From Deltaproteobacteria bacterium (lineage in GTDB: Bacteria; Desulfobacterota; Dissulfuribacteria; Dissulfuribacterales; QOAL01): DNA of 16,883 nt. The DNA lies in assembly GCA_027068235.1 (NCBI GenBank), contig JAMOUE010000043.1, forward strand, positions 1-16,883, written 5' to 3'. Position numbers and translations under genes: made by a program. Within the stretch, counting starts at the first letter, position 1. Each line of letters opens with the position of its first letter. The notes under the pieces are model-generated. The model did no database searches. It saw only the letters and a list, made by a program, of their open reading frames with translations, and was not told the DNA's origin. Below, one piece after another: positions 14,578 to 16,883 of the stretch.

Positions 14578-16329
14578 GTGAAAATCGCCTTTATAAATCC
14601 ATACTGCCTCGATCCTAGACTACAAGACTATGATATTAAAGTCCCTCCAATTGGCCTCTATTATTTGGCAAGTGCCTTAATGGAGAAAGGCCACCACTGC
14701 AATATTCTCAACTGGTACTCCATGAAAGGACGCACAGAGGCAATAGAACAAGAGCTGAGAAGCCTAGACCCCGATATCATTGCCATCTCCATCCTCCACG
14801 CCAATAGATGGGGAGGGATAGATATAGCAAAGATAGCAAAAAAATTGAGACCTAATAGGCCTGTTGTTTTTGGAGGTCCTGGAGCCACCTTTTTGTGGGA
14901 ACATCTTCTCAAACACTTTCGTGAAATCGATACGATAATTTTGGGAGAAGGTGAAGAAACTATAGTTGAACTTATAGAAACATTAGAGAGAAAGGGACTT
15001 AACCAGCTTAACAAAATTGCAGGCATAGCATTTAGGGATGGAGATACACCTGTTAAAGCTCCCCCTCGGCCATTCATCCAAAACCTAGATATGCTGCCAG
15101 ACCCATCACGTTTCTTTTCATTTCAGCATGTTATTTCTTCAAGGGGCTGTCCTTGGAACTGCAGTTTTTGTGGTTCTCCAAAGATTTGGCAAAGGACGGT
15201 GCGATTTCACAGTGCGGAATACTTTGTAAAACAGCTTCAAAGATTATACGAACAGGGGCAAAACTTCTTCTTTGTCTCAGATGACACCTTTACCCTTAAA
15301 AAACAACGGGTTATCTCCATCTGCCAGAAAATTATCAACAAGAATCTAAAGATTGAATGGGCTGCCATTTCAAGAGTAAACATCGTTGATGAAGAGATTC
15401 TTTATTGGATGCGAAAGGCAGGATGCATACAGATAAGCTACGGCGTTGAAAGTGGTTCTGCCAAAATCCGAAAAATCCTTAATAAAAATATCAGTGACAA
15501 CGATATCCAGAAGGCATTTGAACTTACAACGGCATATGGGATCATGCCACGCGCCTACTTTATTTATGGCAATCCAGGAGAAAGCCAGACAACTATAAAC
15601 CAATCTGTAAAGCTGATAAAAAGAATCAGGCCATTGGGTGCCATTTTCTATATATTAGACATCTTTCCAGGAACCAAACTCTATGAAGACTTTAAAAAAA
15701 GGACTGGCCAAAACGATGACCTTTGGCTCAAACGCATAGAAGACATAATGTATTTTGAAACAGATCCAAAACTTGATAAGAAAAAGATCTTAAAATATGG
15801 AAAAACTCTGAGAAAGGCCTTTTATTCGAATCTTCCTAGGTTTGCATCTGATATCACGCTGAAAGACCTTCCAGAGCTTGCCCCGTACCATGCTGCCTTT
15901 TTAGCGAGACTTGGATTAACATTTGCTTTTGGAGATTATTCTAAAATAGATCAGATTCCACAAAAACTTGAGACTGCAGCAACATTATTTCAAAAGGCAC
16001 TCTCTTTCTTTCCAAATAAGATGGCGTACTTGGGACTTGCCATTATATATCAACGAAGCGGCAACAACTCTGTTGCTATAGAGGTTGCCAAGGATGGCTT
16101 AAAACATTTCCCCAGCTCAAGCGAGCTTATAGGATGTTTAGGGGTAAGCCTAATGAACCTTGGACAAATCCAGGAAGCCTTGAATCTTTTTATGAAAAAC
16201 GACCCCTCCCTGCAAAATTTGCGCTATGCCCTTAAGTGTGCCCAGATATTGGGCAATAAGAAACTCGCGCTAGAAATTTCTAGTCGTATAAAACAATACG
16301 AGCAGACTGGACCGTCTCAAAACAGTTAG
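14578..16329 (+). CDS. B12-binding-type radical SAM protein with C-terminal TPR region
   Basis: A 583-residue protein. Residues 1-135 form a cobalamin-binding-like Rossmann domain (start MKIAFINPY, then GGPGATF and LGEGEETIVELI) but lack the DxHxxG histidine loop. The radical SAM core begins at C191-x3-C195-x2-C198 (CPWNCSFC), which binds the [4Fe-4S] cluster that cleaves SAM. The later GVESGS and GNPGES segments are typical of the core. Residues ~455-570 look like TPRs. The substrate is unknown; relatives methylate or rearrange cofactors, lipids and peptides. GTG is the first possible start after an in-frame TGA (14557-14559), and no Shine-Dalgarno is visible. It lies 8 bases before the CbiA/DsrN-type gene, so the two form an operon, perhaps for tetrapyrrole work. 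Confidence 0.85.
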   Translation: MKIAFINPYCLDPRLQDYDIKVPPIGLYYLASALMEKGHHCNILNWYSMKGRTEAIEQELRSLDPDIIAISILHANRWGGIDIAKIAKKLRPNRPVVFGGPGATFLWEHLLKHFREIDTIILGEGEETIVELIETLERKGLNQLNKIAGIAFRDGDTPVKAPPRPFIQNLDMLPDPSRFFSFQHVISSRGCPWNCSFCGSPKIWQRTVRFHSAEYFVKQLQRLYEQGQNFFFVSDDTFTLKKQRVISICQKIINKNLKIEWAAISRVNIVDEEILYWMRKAGCIQISYGVESGSAKIRKILNKNISDNDIQKAFELTTAYGIMPRAYFIYGNPGESQTTINQSVKLIKRIRPLGAIFYILDIFPGTKLYEDFKKRTGQNDDLWLKRIEDIMYFETDPKLDKKKILKYGKTLRKAFYSNLPRFASDITLKDLPELAPYHAAFLARLGLTFAFGDYSKIDQIPQKLETAATLFQKALSFFPNKMAYLGLAIIYQRSGNNSVAIEVAKDGLKHFPSSSELIGCLGVSLMNLGQIQEALNLFMKNDPSLQNLRYALKCAQILGNKKLALEISSRIKQYEQTGPSQNS

Positions 16330-16337
16330 GAAAAGAC

Positions 16338-16883
16338 ATGATTACATCACCTAAAAATGAATCCGTTACCATACCTTCTCTTACTGTTGCAGCCTTAAGG
16401 GGCGGTTCTGGCAAAACCATTGTCAGCCTTTCCATAACTCATGCACTGGCAAGAAGCGGGATGAAAGTCACCTGCTTCAAAAAGGGGCCTGATTATATCG
16501 ATGCTGCTTGGTTAGCAAAGGCCTCTGGTGGTCCGTGCTACAATCTCGATCCCTTTCTTATGGAAGAAGCAACCATTAAAGATTCTTTTGCGCTGAGATC
16601 TAGAGAATCAGACATTGCGATTGTAGAAGGAAACAGGGGACTGTACGATGGAATGGATATTGAGGGAACTTCAAGCACTGCCAGACTTTCCAAAATGTTA
16701 AATGTTCCCATTTTGTTAGTAGTTGACTGTACCAAATCTACAAGAACAGTGGCTGCACTGGTACTTGGATGTATAAAATTCGAACCAGGCCTCAATTTTA
16801 TTGGCGTAGTGCTCAACCGTATTGCAGGGCCAAGACATAGAAAAATTGTAACAAAGGCAATAGAAACGTATACGGGGCTGCCT
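16338..16883 (+). CDS. dsrN: CbiA-family amidase, probable DsrN (3' truncated by window)
   Basis: The frame is open from the ATG at 16338 to the last base, giving 182 residues of a protein normally ~450-480. A P-loop RGGSGKT at 21-27, then CFKKGPDYID and EGNRGLYDGMD, are signature segments of cobyrinic acid a,c-diamide synthase. The glutamine amidotransferase half lies beyond the window. The DsrN branch of this family is expected to amidate siroheme for DsrAB, and location next to the dsr operons favours DsrN over CbiA of cobalamin synthesis. This is an inference: the N-terminal half alone does not separate the two. AGGA lies 8 bases upstream of the ATG, and the radical SAM stop is 8 bases before the ATG. 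Confidence 0.75.
   Translation, partial: MITSPKNESVTIPSLTVAALRGGSGKTIVSLSITHALARSGMKVTCFKKGPDYIDAAWLAKASGGPCYNLDPFLMEEATIKDSFALRSRESDIAIVEGNRGLYDGMDIEGTSSTARLSKMLNVPILLVVDCTKSTRTVAALVLGCIKFEPGLNFIGVVLNRIAGPRHRKIVTKAIETYTGLP

Noticed and set aside
1..16883. CRISPR arrays, insertion sequences, tRNA/rRNA genes, phage genes
   Set aside because: No regularly spaced repeats, transposase-like frames, tRNA cloverleaf patterns or integrase genes were seen.

Overview
This window is a dissimilatory sulfur-metabolism locus of a bacterium, most likely a sulfate-reducing or sulfur-disproportionating member of the Desulfobacterota. The sequence shows dsrA, dsrB and dsrD together with a complete dsrMKJOP membrane complex. 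DsrD is typical of the reductive, bacterial-type Dsr system. The oxidative-type genes dsrEFH and dsrL are not present here. Base composition is modest in GC and even across the window, with no sign of recent transfer. The exact taxon cannot be settled from the sequence alone.

Layout, left to right. (1) Bases 1-1591, + strand: the 3' end of glyS and a SAM-dependent methyltransferase. They end at a bidirectional terminator shared with the dsr operon. (2) Bases 1627-4471, - strand: dsrA-dsrB-dsrD, preceded by a 324-base leader/promoter region with a sigma70-like promoter and several dyads. (3) Bases 4796-5985: two divergent YkgJ-type cysteine-cluster proteins, 32 bases apart. (4) Bases 5987-8352, - strand: a TPR protein followed by a zinc-ribbon/HEAT/TPR protein. 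(5) Bases 8448-8657, + strand: a small gene interrupted by one in-frame TGA. It reads best as a 69-residue selenoprotein with CxxC, CxxU and CxxC motifs, and it ends in a good bidirectional terminator. (6) Bases 8702-14319, - strand: an RsbRD-type regulator-like protein, then dsrM-dsrK-dsrJ-dsrO-dsrP, tightly packed as one operon with a TTGACA-17-TATAGA promoter. (7) Bases 14578-16883, + strand: a B12-binding-type radical SAM protein with TPR tail, then the 5' part of a CbiA-family amidase, probably dsrN, cut by the window end.

How the genes work together. DsrAB reduces sulfite at siroheme-[4Fe-4S] centres, and DsrD stimulates it. DsrMKJOP passes electrons between the quinone pool or periplasm and the cytoplasmic side, where the HdrD-like DsrK is thought to handle the DsrC trisulfide. 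DsrC itself is not in the window. DsrN is expected to amidate the siroheme used by DsrAB. The remaining genes (RsbRD protein, YkgJ pair, TPR and HEAT/TPR proteins, radical SAM protein, small selenoprotein) have no established role here. Their position between and around the dsr operons suggests assembly, maturation or regulation of the Dsr system, which is inference only.

The most interesting item is the hidden TGA-containing gene at 8448-8657. Next are DNA words and dyads shared between the two dsr promoters, and a coherent loss of exactly one Fe-S cluster in DsrO.
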